Positions 1-11,012 of a stretch of 64,000 nt of DNA are shown in pieces (position 1 is the stretch's first letter; every line of letters starts with the position of its first letter). Location of the stretch: contig JAUCBJ010003885.1 in assembly GCA_032718475.1 (NCBI GenBank), forward strand, positions 1 through 64,000. The letters are read 5' to 3'. A program made the position numbers and the translations under genes. Under the pieces are notes generated by a model. It was given only the letters and a program-made list of their open reading frames with translations, did not search any database and was not told where the DNA came from. Source of the stretch: Nemertoderma westbladi. Lineage: Eukaryota; Xenacoelomorpha; Nemertodermatida; Nemertodermatidae.

Positions 1-432
1 ACGGGGTTTCAAATCTGTTTATAGTAACGCCAGTTTTATATGCAACAATAAATTATTCTACGAGTACAAGTAACGGTTACTAGCGCCCGTTTCTTGTATA
101 TACAGCTGGTCGTAAGTTTAGGCTCATTATTTGCAAAATTGAATTGTAGCGCTAACACTTACTAGCCTCAAAAAACTTTGTAAATGCCGTTCACGAAAGA
201 AGGACTAATAGTTTAGAGTATTTTTGTATTTTAGAAACTGTGATTTTTTATATTTTATAGACTTAAATCCCATTTTCTGGGAGCGGTGTAAAAGCTTTTG
301 CAGACATAACAAGTCATTTTTACGCAATGCGCAGAATACTCTAAAATAGCCCTAAAATTATTCAACTACGCGTCGGAAAGGAATTAGAACCAAGATGACG
401 AAATCTGTCAGCTGATTCTTGTGTACGTCTAG
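1..432. other. AT-rich stretch, nothing recognised
   Basis: No coding frame, RNA gene or clear repeat boundary is visible. It runs into the dispersed repeat that follows. Confidence 0.4.
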
Positions 433-1353
433 GTTTTTAGCCAATCAGAGCAATTTACGGCTTTACGGCTAACAGAAACCTATCTAAGAAACTCGCAATG
501 CATGATGGTTATTATTACTATTTTCTGAGAATTAGAACAACTCAGAATTCTGTGCTTCTGTACGGAAGTTTCAGACTTTGGGCCGGAAACATCAGATGGC
601 CTTGGTTATAAGAACGTAAATCATTTCTCATTTCTCATTACGAACATTACTGCATTTCTCATCTCACATTTGCATTTGACTTACTTAACTCATTTCACCG
701 CACTAATTTACTTCTGTTTTATAGTATTAATTGTTGTTATATTAATGGATGTTGATGTTATATTTGGAGAATACCGATAAATAATTACTGAGGTAAGAGG
801 AATAGAGTCTACCGGTAGCAACTGCGACTTAAATTATAGTGGTTTTGTGTGAATTAAATGCTATTTCATAATCCCTACGTGTGTCAGTTGCAATCCTCCT
901 TATATATGATCAAATTCAGTGACGGTCGGCAATTTAGTGTGAAGTAGTGTAAAGTCGTGTGAAGTAGTGTGAAGGTTAATAAAGCATCTCCTAAAGAATG
1001 CGCTATTTACAAAACTCTGTGGCCATCTAGTTGTGATTAGTATAAGTCATAACTCTGTTTTTATACTTAAAGCGCCACGTCCTAAAGGAACTGTTAATAT
1101 TTCCCCGAAAGTAAATATAGTTGTCAGAGATTATATAGTAGTGATCAATCGAATAATACACTACATTGCAATACTTCCCAAGGAATCCGAATCCAGTCTC
1201 CCACACCGTGGGTCATACGCCGCGCACGGACTGGCTTCGGCAGATGTAACTTCAGTACACCAGGTAATTGGTAAGGGCTAAAGTCGATTTATAAACAAGA
1301 GGACAACTAAAATTGGCAAGTTAAACTGCTAAAGGTCTAAAAGCGCAAACAGT
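433..1353 (+). repeat. Dispersed repeat, family A, copy 1
   Basis: This stretch matches 13857-14733 in order: CCAATCAGAGC, then AACATTACTGC, then a segment with ATATTTGGA and ATACCGATAAA, then CATCTCCTAAAGAATGCGC, then AGCGCCACGTCCTAAAGG, ending in AAAGGTCTAAAAGCGC. Between them sits a short run of GTGTGAAGTAGT-like words (940-975). A CCAAT-type word and TATA-like words near the start could be a promoter or LTR remnant. No coding domain is visible, so the superfamily is unknown. Confidence 0.6.
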
Positions 1354-1444
1354 ATTATTGTCAGTGAAGTGAGTGCAAGAGAGAAATACTACATTTCTAA
1401 AGAATGTAAATCACAGTGGCTCTTTAAAACAACCGTTGTAATTA

Positions 1445-1735
1445 TTGTACAGTAAGTCATAACGTATTTAAAGCGCAGCATCTGAAAGGAACTGTTAATA
1501 TTACCCTGAAAGTAAACATAGTTTTTGGAGATTATATAGTAGAAATCAATCGAATAATACAAACAGACAAAGTAACCTACCATTTCACACCAATAGAATT
1601 CAGTCCCCCACACATGGTGGGTCATATGCCGCGCAAAGACTGTCTTCTAATGTTGTTAGATTTTGTACAGGCTAACAAATAATATAAGACACGTAAATCA
1701 ACAGATTAAACTGTTAAAGGTCTAAAAGCGCGAAC
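1445..1735 (+). repeat. Dispersed repeat, family A, partial copy 2
   Basis: This is a diverged partial copy of the 3' part of family A. It shares AAGGAACTGTTAATATT, GAGATTATATAGTAG, ATCAATCGAATAATAC and the terminal AAAGGTCTAAAAGCGC with the copy just upstream. It is tandem to that copy. Confidence 0.6.
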
Positions 1736-1736
1736 A

Positions 1737-1945
1737 ATTTGGGTCCGTGTTCAAAGTATCTGAGATCCTTTGGGGCCTTGTTCTGAGTATCTGGCATGCT
1801 TTCGGTCCGTGTTCAAAGTATCTACCAAGTTTTGGGTCCGTGCTTAACCTATCTACTCTCATTTGGGTCTGTGTTCAACATGTCTGTCAGGTCCGTGCTC
1901 AACACAACTACCATCCTTTGGGTCCGTGTTCAACGTACAGTGTCT
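1737..1945 (+). repeat. Degenerate minisatellite, about 34-bp unit
   Basis: About six decayed copies of a unit containing GGGTCCGTGTTCAAAGTATCT. The overlapping open frames here come from the repeat and are not genes. Confidence 0.7.
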
Positions 1946-2528
1946 GACATGCTTCGGCACCATTTTATTACCATCATGAACATTAGTAGGTCATTAATAG
2001 GGTAGATGGTATACGAAGTCTAGCCAATAACAAATCACCATGGAAACGTTAGTCAGAATCAATCAGCTGATTCAAATTCATCCAAAAAATGACTGAATGA
2101 GTCTTTGGCTCTTTATGACTCAGTGCTGCAGTGCGTTCCTTATATTTGCATAATTTATCGCAGAATTAACTTTGATATCATTAATATAACACTGTGCAAC
2201 ATCTCCTGTGTCAGAGTGGGTTGGTGCCTCATTGCTTCATAGTGTAATGGTCATTTCTTGGGTCGGTGTGGGTCTTTGTGCATTTTAGCACTGCCCAAAA
2301 ATAATAGTTTAAATATTCTCAGTATCTTCTGTATCAAGTCACTTCCAAGTCTCAAGTCACCCCTGTTTACGGTACTGCGTACTGGCTGACTGGTATAATT
2401 CCAAGTAGAGTGTATATGTCAGTTTGCTGCTACAGTATATGCCAGTGCATTTTGCTACTGCCAGCTTATCAGTTTATACCTTTTTATAGGATATAAATTA
2501 TTTTTGTCTTTTTGGGTAAGTTATTTGG
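1946..2528. other. Unassigned AT-rich stretch
   Basis: No gene or bounded repeat was found. It contains short direct words such as GTATATGCCAGTGCATTTTGC but nothing that can be assigned. Confidence 0.4.
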
Positions 2529-2660
2529 GTACTACTACTACTACTACTAGGTCGAGCGAACTCGGACAGTGGAAATGAGATCCTTCCAGGCTTCCCGATT
2601 CTCTATAGTTGTCGCAATTTCGTTTCTCCTAAGTTCAGTATCCCTTTCAAGTTATTTGGG
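2529..2660 (-). mobile_element. 5'-truncated LINE 3' end, family 2
   Basis: About 125 bases nearly identical to 36420-36543, beginning on the + strand with (TAC)n then TAGGTCGAGCGAACTCGGAC. On the minus strand this is the 3' end of the second RTE-like LINE family, with its (TAG)n tail. It is a short 5'-truncated insertion. Confidence 0.8.
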
Positions 2661-3016
2661 TAATATTGTGTATTTTTGGGTAATTTTGTGTTTTTTTTTG
2701 GTAATTCGTAGGACCGGCGGTGGGTGCCAAATTTTGGTGTCAGCCCCAAATTTTGAAATATGTCAATTTTGTAAATTGATTGTTTCCGCAATAGGAGTTT
2801 TAGGCATTCTGGTCTCGTTGGAATTAGAATTGCACCAAGCATAGCAATGTTTTATTTTTCGGTGCTATGTGTGCAAAATTTGGTGCCAGCAAGAAATTTT
2901 GAAAATTCATTTAATAGTTCAATTCATTGTGTCAACTCATATGTTACATTTTATAGGTTTATGGGGGCTCTGAATTCAATGGAATAAATATTTATCTAAC
3001 AACCAGACATCTCAAA
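2661..3016. repeat. Low-complexity repeat with AAATTTTGG words
   Basis: It carries repeated words such as CAAATTTTGGTG and ends with GCTCTGAATTCAATGGAAT. The same final word occurs at 10728-10742 beyond the Gypsy element, with similar surroundings. The Gypsy element therefore seems to have inserted between diverged copies of a tandem repeat. Confidence 0.45.
3012..3016. repeat. Target site duplication TCAAA (left, Gypsy)
   Basis: TCAAA directly precedes the 5' LTR, and the same five bases follow the 3' LTR at 10603-10607. Five-base duplications are typical of Ty3/Gypsy integration. Confidence 0.9.
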
Positions 3017-3332
3017 TGTTGTAGTAGGACTAGACACGCATGCATCATATAGATAGATAGGTATGAGTCATCAGGGAGGGACTACGCCCAGACACTGATT
3101 TAGGATTATTACTGTATTAGCATACAGCAGCACAGCTTGCATGATATAATGCTGTACTGAGATACTGCAGTATGGCCTACCGGTAATCGGATTACCTGAT
3201 GAACACTGTTGTATCTGCTGGTTGATATTATTACATATACATTCATCTTATATATATTATTGTTTCCCTTATGACTGGGATGGATGATAGCGGGTAGAGA
3301 CACTGGGATTATCACCAACATGTCTCATTACA
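3017..3332 (+). repeat. 5' LTR of Gypsy element
   Basis: A 316-bp repeat with TG...CA ends (TGTTGTAG to CATTACA). It matches the 3' LTR at 10287-10602 except at five positions, about 98.4% identity by my reading, so the insertion is fairly recent. The low divergence contrasts with the several coding breaks inside the element. Confidence 0.95.
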
Positions 3333-3350
3333 TGGCGCAAGTGTAGTTAC
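3333..3350 (+). promoter_or_regulatory. Primer binding site of Gypsy element
   Basis: TGGCGCAAGTGTAG starts immediately after the 5' LTR, where the tRNA primer for minus-strand synthesis anneals. The leading TGG complements a tRNA CCA end. I did not assign the tRNA species. Confidence 0.7.
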
Positions 3351-3429
3351 GTTCAACTATGAATGACGAACCAATAACTGTATAAACCGCTATTCGTTAT
3401 AGGCCTATATACTGGTACCTGTATATATT

Positions 3430-4692
3430 ATGGAGTCTGAGCGTGACTCCCAAGAAATGGATAATCACTCCGACGATACGGAGCCTGCTCAATCCGATTT
3501 CTTCCAGCAACTTGCTGAACAACAACGACTCGCAGATGAGCGATTTGCTAAACTGCAGTAACAACTGGTACAGTCACAGGCTATCGCGGACGATCGCTTA
3601 CATCAGCAGCAACTACTGCCCCAGCAGCAACAGATGGCAAGTGATGCGAGATTTGCGCAGCTCCTTGCGGCACTCGGACCTGGAGCAGGCCCCGCAGCTC
3701 CCGCAACAAACCCCGATGTTCCACATCGACGGAAGGTAATTGATGTTTCCGATATCGAGTATATAGACAATGATGTTGACTTTCAAACCTTCCGAAAGTG
3801 GCGGGAAGCATGGAGAGTGCATGCGCAACGCCACCAGATCAACGGATACCCCCGTAAAGATCAGGTTTATGCCTTAATCGACGCACTCGGGAAGGACATT
3901 CAACAGACCCTCAAGGTAACGTTAAACCTCGACCGTGACGCCCCCGAAACCACAACTGAGTCCATCCTCAATACGTTTCAGGGCCACCTACGTTCGAAAC
4001 GCAGCTTGGCAGTCGATGCCATTAAGTTTCATAGGAGGCATCAGGGCCCCAATGAATCTTTTGATTCCGCTTTAGAGGAATTGGCCGATAGTGCAGAACT
4101 ATGTCAGCATTGTCGCACACAACAAATAGTGGTCCAAATCCTCATTGGTATCTGATCTTCTGAAACTCGAACGGAACTTCTCAAAGTCCTTCCTCAACCG
4201 ACCCTGGAACATTGTGTTACAGTGGCACAGTACATGGAGGCAAGCAAAAAAATGGTGGGGAATATTGGTGGGGAAACACCTATTAAAAAAGTTTCGACTT
4301 ATAAAATGAGAAAATCGCGTTCCAAATCTGGACAAAGATCCAGACAAAGTAATATACGTGGTTCCAGCCCAAACCGAAAGAGCCAGGACTCTAGTAAACC
4401 CTGTACTTTCTGTGGCATTGGTCACCCGGTCAGACGGGATAACTGCCCCGCAAGGGAGGCTGAGTGCCTTGGGTGTGGTAAAAAAGGCCACTATAATAGA
4501 GTCTGTCGCTCCACTAAACAGAAGCTGACTGACAATAAACTAAACACTGTTCGCAGCCGGATCTCCAAGGTTGGATTCGAACCAGGGATCTGTGCACTCG
4601 ATTACATTCGTGTTTCACTTCCGGATGCTCGAGATGGTCGCAACCTCGGATTTATTACTCGCTTCCAGATACAGGAGCCGCTGCCTCTGTGA
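3430..4692 (+). pseudogene. gag: Gypsy gag (nucleocapsid with two zinc knuckles), two in-frame stops
   Basis: One continuous frame from the ATG at 3430 to the stop at 4690-4692, broken by nonsense codons at about 3559 (TAA) and 4153-4155 (TGA). The N-terminus is glutamine-rich and coiled-coil-like. A capsid-like middle (around 3780-4150) contains FQTFRKWREAWRVH. The C-terminal part has a basic stretch and two cysteine knuckles: CTFCGIGHPVRRDNC (CX2CX3HX6C) and CLGCGKKGHYNRVC (CX2CX4HX4C), which bind RNA in this family. The last 150 bases overlap the pol frame, which lies at -1 relative to gag. Confidence 0.85.
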
Positions 4693-6668
4693 TGGGGGAG
4701 CAACTGTATCTCAGCATGAAGGCAGCGGGTAAACTTCCTCCAGCGCCACATGCGAACTTAGTATCGCCAGATGACCTACCACTTACCGTGCTCGGGCGCC
4801 TACCAGTTCAGATAACTTTTGAAGGAACAACAGTTCCTGCTGAGATATTTATCTCTGAAGAAATAAAGGGTTGTATTCTGTCAAAGGATGTCACGCAATG
4901 TCTTGGAATCCTTGGACCGGATTTCCCCTGTAAATATCGTTCCGACGAATATCGACACGACGATGTTCCAAGTATAAACCTAGTTAATAAATATTCCCCC
5001 GGAAGGAAAGATATAATATCATGTACAGTTAAGTATGAGAAGGAGCTCCGGACAGAGTTTGCCGATGTATTTGATGATAACTCTTCTAAACTCTCCACTA
5101 TGAATGGTCCACCTATGAATATTAAACTCAAACCCGATGCCAAGCCGTTCCATGCTAATGGGCCACAACGGGTTCCCTTTGCCCTTCGTGAGGAAGTCCA
5201 TGAACTCCTAAATGATCTGGTTCGGCGTGAAGTGATTGCGCCAATTTCTGAACCGACAGAGTGGGCCCACCCCATGTCCGTAGTTGTTAAACCGAATGGT
5301 AAATTGAGGTTATGTGTGGACCTGCGGCACCTAAATAAACAGGTGATTCGCCCATATTATTATCCTTCGCCTCACCCAAGAGAAGTCATCGCACAGTATG
5401 ATGTGGAGGCGAAATTCTTTACAGTATTTGATGCCGCAGCTGGCTACTGGCAGGTGCCACTCAATAGTGAATCTCAACCCCTAACAACCTTTGTTACACC
5501 GTGGGGCCGATTCAAACACCTCTGGAGTACTATGGGTTTAGTCTCTAGTGGTGATGAATTTAATCGCCGCGGGGATGAAGCTCTCGAAGGGATCCCAAAT
5601 CTCCTCAAGATAGTGGATGATGTTATGTTGTACCACCGCACTCTGGAGGAGCACATAGCTGGGGTCCGACTATTCCTTGAGAGATGTAGAGAACGGGGAG
5701 TTTCCCTAAATCCTGATAAAGTGCAATTCGCACTTAGTGAAGTCAGATTCGCTGGATTTATTGTTGGTGCATTTGGTATACGCGCTGATCCATCCAAACT
5801 CAGGGCTATTTCGGAATTTCCTCGTCCAGTGAATATCACTGATCTTCGCAGTTTTATTGGCTTGGTAGAGCAACTGGCTCCCTTTACAGCCGAAATAACT
5901 GCGGCAATGTCCCCATTACGCCCTCTGCTGAGCTCACGGAATATATTCAGTTGGAACTCAGACCATGAGGTCGCCTTTAAAGCTACTAAGGCCGCACGCA
6001 CGACAACCCCCATTCTCGCCCCATTCGATCCATCGAAGGAAACCAAACTCGAGACAGATGCGTCTCGTAAACATGGTCTTGGTTATGCTCTGCTGCAACG
6101 CCATGGGGATAATTGGCGTAGAGTAGAGTGTGGGTCGCGTTTTATTACGGAAATGGAAGCGCGATATGCTACCGTGGAACTAGAACTGCTTGGAGTGGTG
6201 TGTGCCACCTCTAAGTGTCGCATGTACCTCTTGGGTCTACCCACATACACTCTAGTTATTGACCATCAAGCATTGGTTACAATAATAGACCGCCAGACCA
6301 TTGATGCCGTTGAAAACCCAAGACTTCAGCGACTGAAAACAAAACTATCTCCCTATACCTTTACCACAAAATGGCAAAAGGGTAAAGAGCATCGGATCCC
6401 AGATGCCCTGTCACGTGCTCCTGTAGAGGATCCAACCCTATCGGATTGTTCCGATGATGGTAAGATCGCTCACTATGTTCACTCAGTCACCATAGCAATG
6501 ATTGCAGGGATTGGTGACCCAGATGTGTGCAACCACTTGCCTGATCCAACACTCCATTCACTCGCTCAAACCGCTCGTGAGGACTCGGACTATAAGGCTC
6601 TAACAAGGGCCATCGAAGCTGGATTCCCCCAGGATTCCTGGAAAAATCCGACTGTGAACCAGCTATAG
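4539..6668 (+). pseudogene. pol: Gypsy pol: protease, reverse transcriptase, RNase H
   Basis: The frame is open from 4539. The protease active site appears as LPDTGAAASVMG (D at 4668-4670), still overlapping gag, so expression would need a -1 shift. RT follows: LRLCVDLRHLNKQ, then FDAAAGYWQVPL, then the catalytic IVDDVMLY. RNase H includes TKLETDAS, the central glutamate in ITEMEARYATVELELLGV, and VIDHQAL. The frame ends at a stop at 6666-6668, and the integrase continues in another frame, so there is a frameshift near 6660-6670. The next frame begins ATG at 6694. Confidence 0.9.
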
Positions 6669-6693
6669 TCTAATAAAGACTCCCTTAGCACAG

Positions 6694-7190
6694 ATGGAGG
6701 GAGACCTTGTCTTGTTTGGCAACCGTTTAGTTATCCCAGCTGCAGCTCAGAAAGACATCTTAAAACAGCTCCACGCGCCTCATCAGGGGGTGGAGAAAAC
6801 ACTCCGCCGTGCGCGCCAGACAGTATACTGGCCGGGTATCACATCTGATATACGAAACAGCGTGGGTTCCTGTAATGCCTGCCTCAAATTTCGACCAGGC
6901 CACCCTAAGGAACCGCTTCTCCCTGAAGCCACCCCCTCTCGTCCATTTGAGGATCTCTCAGCGGATTATTTTAAACTCAATGCCAAAGACTACCTTGTTG
7001 TTACCGATCGTTACTCGGGCTGGCCTGAGATCTTCAGCCACCTTTCTCCACCTACAGCCGCCACCCTCACCCGCAACCTCCGCGAGATATTCACCAGATT
7101 TGGAATACCAACCCGGATACGCTCTGATGGTGGAACCCAGTTTACGGCTGAGGCAACCACGATGTTCTTGGAACAATGGGGTGTTAACAG
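6694..7190 (+). pseudogene. pol: Gypsy integrase, N-terminal part (split)
   Basis: It starts with the His/Cys zinc-binding domain: the histidine pair in HAPHQGVEKT, then YWPG, then CNACLKF. The catalytic core shows the first aspartate in LSADYFKL and the second in IRSDGGTQFTAE. The frame is cut at 7190 by a transposon and resumes after 9557. Confidence 0.9.
7183..7190. repeat. 8-bp target duplication GTTAACAG (left)
   Basis: It is identical to 9550-9557 on the far side of the inserted element. Removing the insert plus one copy restores continuity of the integrase frame. Eight bases is the hAT signature length. Confidence 0.95.
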
Positions 7191-7756
7191 TAGTGTTGAG
7201 AACTGAATCAATTTTTACTAATTTCAGTTACAGTTACAGTATTCAAAGTTTTGCATTTCAGTTACAGTTACAGTTTCAGTATTACAAAGTGTAACATTTC
7301 AGTTACAGTTACAGTTTCAGTATTAAAAAATTAAGCATTTCAGTTACAGTTACAGTTTTGATTCTGATAAAATTTCAGTTACAGTTTCAGTTATAGATTC
7401 AATATATTATCCTACCCAGTCAGTAAGCAGTCATTTAAATAATGTCAGTCTCATCGGGGCGGGGTGCAGTGCAGTCACTTGCCCAAAAAATCAACCGAAT
7501 CACTTGAGCAATAAAAAAAAGTTATCTAAAAAAAGACAAAGTCACTTTAATATATTACAGTAATACACTAATTATAATAATGTTCATTACGAAAATGCCT
7601 CTTTATAGAGAGCTATACGTTGTAGTTGTTGTATGGAAGAGGGCCCTCTAAAATAATGCAATTATTGTTGTTATGGTGATTTATTTCTGGTAATTTTTCT
7701 CAATACTATCCATTACACCATTAATCATCAATAATACATAATAATATACAACACAC

Positions 7757-7788
7757 AAGAGGGGGAGAGAGAGAGAGAGAGAGAGACC
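7757..7788 (+). repeat. GA-rich microsatellite
   Basis: A short (GA)n tract preceded by GAGGGGGA, inside the hAT-like element. Confidence 0.8.
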
Positions 7789-8265
7789 AGGCCGGGCCCA
7801 TGTGAAGTATACAAGGCTTTCTTCTGTTATATTTCACTTTGCAGTTTACCTCCACCTAGCCTGCCTGGCTTACCTTACTTAGGCCAATTAACTCACTGTC
7901 TGCAGTTATATTTCACTTTGCAATTTAACGCCATGCTAACTAAGCAAAGCATTCCTGGCTTACCTTATTATACCAATCTTAACTCATTGCCCTTAAGAAT
8001 AATTTACACTATAATTTACACTGTAATTGGATTATTTATATTATTTAATAGGAAAAATATTCGCTGTGAATTTGAACACAATTGGGATTTTCACATATTA
8101 GGAACAAAGTTCGTGCTCAGAGCTCCGACATTCATTTATTAAATTAATATCACCATCACCAGGCAGCAATACTTGTGCTGAATATTTATTTATTTGTACT
8201 TTCCTCCTGTCAGCCTGTTTCACTCTGACATACTTGAGGCCGGTAGGTCCGCTGTTAGAGATAGG

Positions 8266-8540
8266 ATATGCACTACTAGGATCGGCATGCTCCATTGCAG
8301 CTGTATCTTTAAGAATGCTGTGCCGGCTTGTCGACAAAATTGCGCCGCCACAACTCCCTATCACCAATGACATTTGCTAGATCATCCGCATCTTCAAGGC
8401 CAGTGTCCTTTAAGATGCGTCTCAAGAAAGTCATGGACTGTCCACCATGCTTATTCACTCCATGAGGCTGCCAAAGTATAAGATTATGCACTGGCTGGTC
8501 CTCACGGCGAAAGCAATGTCCTGCAAGAGGATATGCAACT
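8266..8540 (-). mobile_element. LINE 3' fragment, family 1, nested in hAT-like element
   Basis: On the minus strand this is the 3' end of the RTE-like family 1, matching 39487-39735. It ends in a TAG repeat and GCATGCCGATCCTAGTAG. Its short frame (8309-8491) matches the C-terminus of the RT ORF, ending DKPAQHS as in the longer copy. It is 5'-truncated. Confidence 0.85.
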
Positions 8541-9345
8541 TAAGACTGCCTGTTCAATAGAAGTGGATTAGGTGGGTTATGTAGATTATGTACATCGTCT
8601 TTTCGTGCTTTTAAAATGTTGTCATTTATTGTTTTTGTCATAAAGGCCTGTTTCTGAGTCCTGCTTATTTCCCTTAATTCTAAATTTGTAGTAATAATTA
8701 TTGTTTTGGTTAGAAGCACCTCGTAAAGCTACTCCTTTCACTAATTGTAATTTTGTAATATATAAGCTTAAATAAACTAAATAAAACTTTTATAAACTAA
8801 ATTGATAAATAATAATGTTGGTAAACCTGATAAATATTTAATTTCCAATGTGCTTGTAGTGTGATATTAATAGTACCGGTAACATCAATCAATATTTCAT
8901 CAAAAATGTAATATATACTGTATATATCCGTAAAATATATATCCATTATATATCCCTCTACCATTAACTTTATTTTTATTTATCTAAAACATTTGCGATA
9001 TTTAGAAAGGAAAGAGTGTTGATAAAAGTGATAATAGTCTAATAGTTGAGACAGATGAGATAAACATATGCTACATTAATTAGTATAACCATATTCTAGA
9101 TCTTCCTTCACTACTTAACTCGCCAAATCAATCACAATTGAGCTAAGTGGGCAATGGGTCTTTGAGCCACTTGAATACTATCAAGGTCTAAAACTATAAT
9201 AATAAACAAAAATAAACAATCAATGTTTTAAAAATGATACCCATGTTGAAAAGTGTCATTCATTTAAATAACCATACTTTATAAAAAATTACATACAATA
9301 CTGTTTCCAATGCTGATTCATGTTATGTTAGTTGTGTGGTTGAGA
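8541..9345. other. Interior of the hAT-like element, no gene
   Basis: AT-rich filler. It contains one copy of the TTATTGTTTTGGTTAGAA short dispersed repeat (8700-8760), and nothing else is recognised. Confidence 0.5.
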
Positions 9346-9557
9346 TGAGAACTGAATCGATATTTAGTAATTTCAGTTTCAGTTACAGTTACAGTATTCA
9401 AAATTCCTAATTACAGTTTCAGTTACAGTTACAGTATTTAAAATTCGCAATTATAGTTACAGTTATAGTTACAGTATTCAAAAAATCATCAAAATCATTC
9501 AGTTACAGTTGCAGTTACAGTATAATTACAGATACAGTTCTCAACACTAGTTAACAG

Positions 9558-10224
9558 ATGCCTCTCTTCAGCCGAGTACCCACAGGGTAATGGCCATGCG
9601 GAGGCCGCAGTAAAAGCTGTAAAGGCCCTCCTTACTAAAACTGGCGGATCAGTCACCTCAGATACATTCCTCGAGGGGCTTCTCGAGTTCAGGAACTCTC
9701 CTCGCGAAACAGGTTTCTCCCCAGCTGAGATTCTTTTCTGCCACCCGATTCGGAGTAAAGTACCTGCCCACAGTCGTGCATTCACAGCAATGCACCAATC
9801 CGTTCGTAATCAGCTTGATGGAATAACTCCACAGCTGAAACAGCGAGCCGAGTCAAGTTACAACCATGGGGCGAAACCACTTACACCACTGCCAGTGGGA
9901 TCTCATGTTCGGATTCGGAATCCAACAACGAAGCGATGGGACCGTCAAGGACAGGTTGTCGAAGCAAACCAACATCGACAGTATCAGGTGAAGACTCCAT
10001 CAGGATGATGTCTGTCTCGCAACCGCCGTCATCTAATTGAGGACAAAACGGTTGGGGTCACCGCAGAACCTCAGCCCCCCTCATCATGTTCACCCTCAAC
10101 AAAGACTCTGGAAAGATCTCCGAAACAAACTATTACCTGGGGCACCCCCCTAGTGGTGGAAACTCGCATACCTCCTCATAAAAACTATCCAAAGCGCAAA
10201 AGACATGCCCCAGATAGATTTTGA
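9558..10224 (+). pseudogene. pol: Gypsy integrase, C-terminal part
   Basis: This continues the integrase after the hAT-like insertion. It carries the third catalytic acidic residue in YPQGNGHAEAAVKAVK, then the C-terminal domain with RNSPRETGFSPAEILF and the GPY/F-like region around GSHVRIRNPTTKRWDRQGQV. A TGA at 10006-10008 interrupts the frame after KTPSG; the frame then continues past NRRHLIED to a stop at 10222-10224. Confidence 0.88.
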
Positions 10225-10275
10225 GTGTAAACAATAACTCTTATTTAGATATATAGCTCTTCCTGTCGTCTGAGC

Positions 10276-10286
10276 TCGTCAGGGGA
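10276..10286 (+). promoter_or_regulatory. Polypurine tract region of Gypsy element
   Basis: AGGGGA lies directly before the 3' LTR, where plus-strand priming occurs. The tract is short. Confidence 0.5.
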
Positions 10287-10602
10287 TGTTGTAGTAGGAC
10301 TAGACACGCATGCGTCATATAGATAGATAGGTATGAGTCATCAGGGAGGGACTACGCCCAGACACTGACTTAGGATTATTACTGTATTCGCATACAGCAG
10401 CACAGCTTGCATGATATAATGCTGTACTGAGATACTGCAGTATGGCCTACCGGTAATCGGATTACCTGATGAACACTGTTGTATCTGCTGGTTGATATTA
10501 TTACATATATATTCATCTTATATATATTATTGTTTCCCTTATGACTGGGATGGATGACAGCGGGTAGAGACACTGGGATTATCACCAACATGTCTCATTA
10601 CA
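10287..10602 (+). repeat. 3' LTR of Gypsy element
   Basis: 316 bp with TG...CA ends, the partner of 3017-3332 with five substitutions. It is followed by the TCAAA duplication at 10603-10607. Confidence 0.95.
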
Positions 10603-10810
10603 TCAAACTTGCATTTTTCGGAAGTATGGGTGAAAAATTTGGTGGTAGCACAAAATTTTGATATCCATCAACAATATCAATTGATTGTGTCACCTTGTTT
10701 CTTGCGTTACACGGATTTGTGAGGGTTCTGAATTCAATGGAATATGTAAAAATTGCATAAGGATTCTGAAACTTGTATTTTTCGGCGGTGGGTGAAAATT
10801 TTCAACAACA

Positions 10811-10950
10811 TCGTTTATTGTTTTGGTTAGAAATTGCCGCCGCTGTAACCTGCTCCTTTCCCTTAATTTGTAGGTAAAAACGTCGTTTATTGTTTTGGTT
10901 AGAAATTTCCACCGCTGTAGCCTGCCATTTTCCTTCAATTGGAAGGTAAC
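10811..10950 (+). repeat. Two tandem copies of a short dispersed repeat
   Basis: CGTTTATTGTTTTGGTTAGAA starts at about 10811 and again at about 10886 (75-bp period), each followed by a CGCTGTA(A/G)CCTGC word and a T-rich end. Related copies lie at 8700-8760 and 49803-49870, and reversed cores at about 17957-17980 and 55186-55207. It may be part of a MITE or SINE family; no boundary is certain. Confidence 0.65.
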
Positions 10951-11012
10951 AACAGCGTTTATTGATTCCTCATTCCCATCCACCTTCCCATCTTCCTTCA
11001 TCGTTTGGGTAT

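Larger units (their letters stand above)
7191..9549. mobile_element. Non-autonomous hAT-like transposon inside integrase
   Basis: 2359 bp bounded by perfect 15-bp terminal inverted repeats (TAGTGTTGAGAACTG) and the 8-bp duplication GTTAACAG, both hAT hallmarks. Subterminal regions (7223-7400 and 9367-9535) are filled with TTCAGTTACAGTTACAGT words, possible transposase-binding repeats. They run in the same direction at both ends: a near copy of the left tip (GAGAACTGAATC, then TAATTTCAGTT) reappears near 9350, inside the right end. No transposase frame is present. The interior holds a GA microsatellite and a LINE 3' fragment. Confidence 0.92.
3017..10602 (+). mobile_element. Ty3/Gypsy LTR retrotransposon, defective
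   Basis: A complete LTR element in the order 5' LTR, primer site, gag, protease-RT-RNase H, integrase, 3' LTR, bounded by TCAAA duplications. Protease before RT and integrase last is the Ty3/Gypsy gene order. No env-like or chromodomain-like frame was seen. The internal region has in-frame nonsense codons and a frameshift, and a 2359-bp hAT-like element interrupts integrase. Without that insertion the provirus would be about 5.2 kb. It cannot make its own full Gag-Pol as it stands. Confidence 0.95.

Noticed and set aside
4471-4490. A6 run in gag as a -1 frameshift slippery site for pol
   Set aside because: The heptamer is not in the required phase, and the -1 frame meets a stop (4536-4538) before the protease.
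4565-4600. tRNA-like B box (minus strand GGTTCGAATCC) near the end of gag
   Set aside because: Only the T-loop word fits. The T-stem does not pair well and no A box or acceptor stem is present, so neither a tRNA nor a tRNA-derived SINE is supported.
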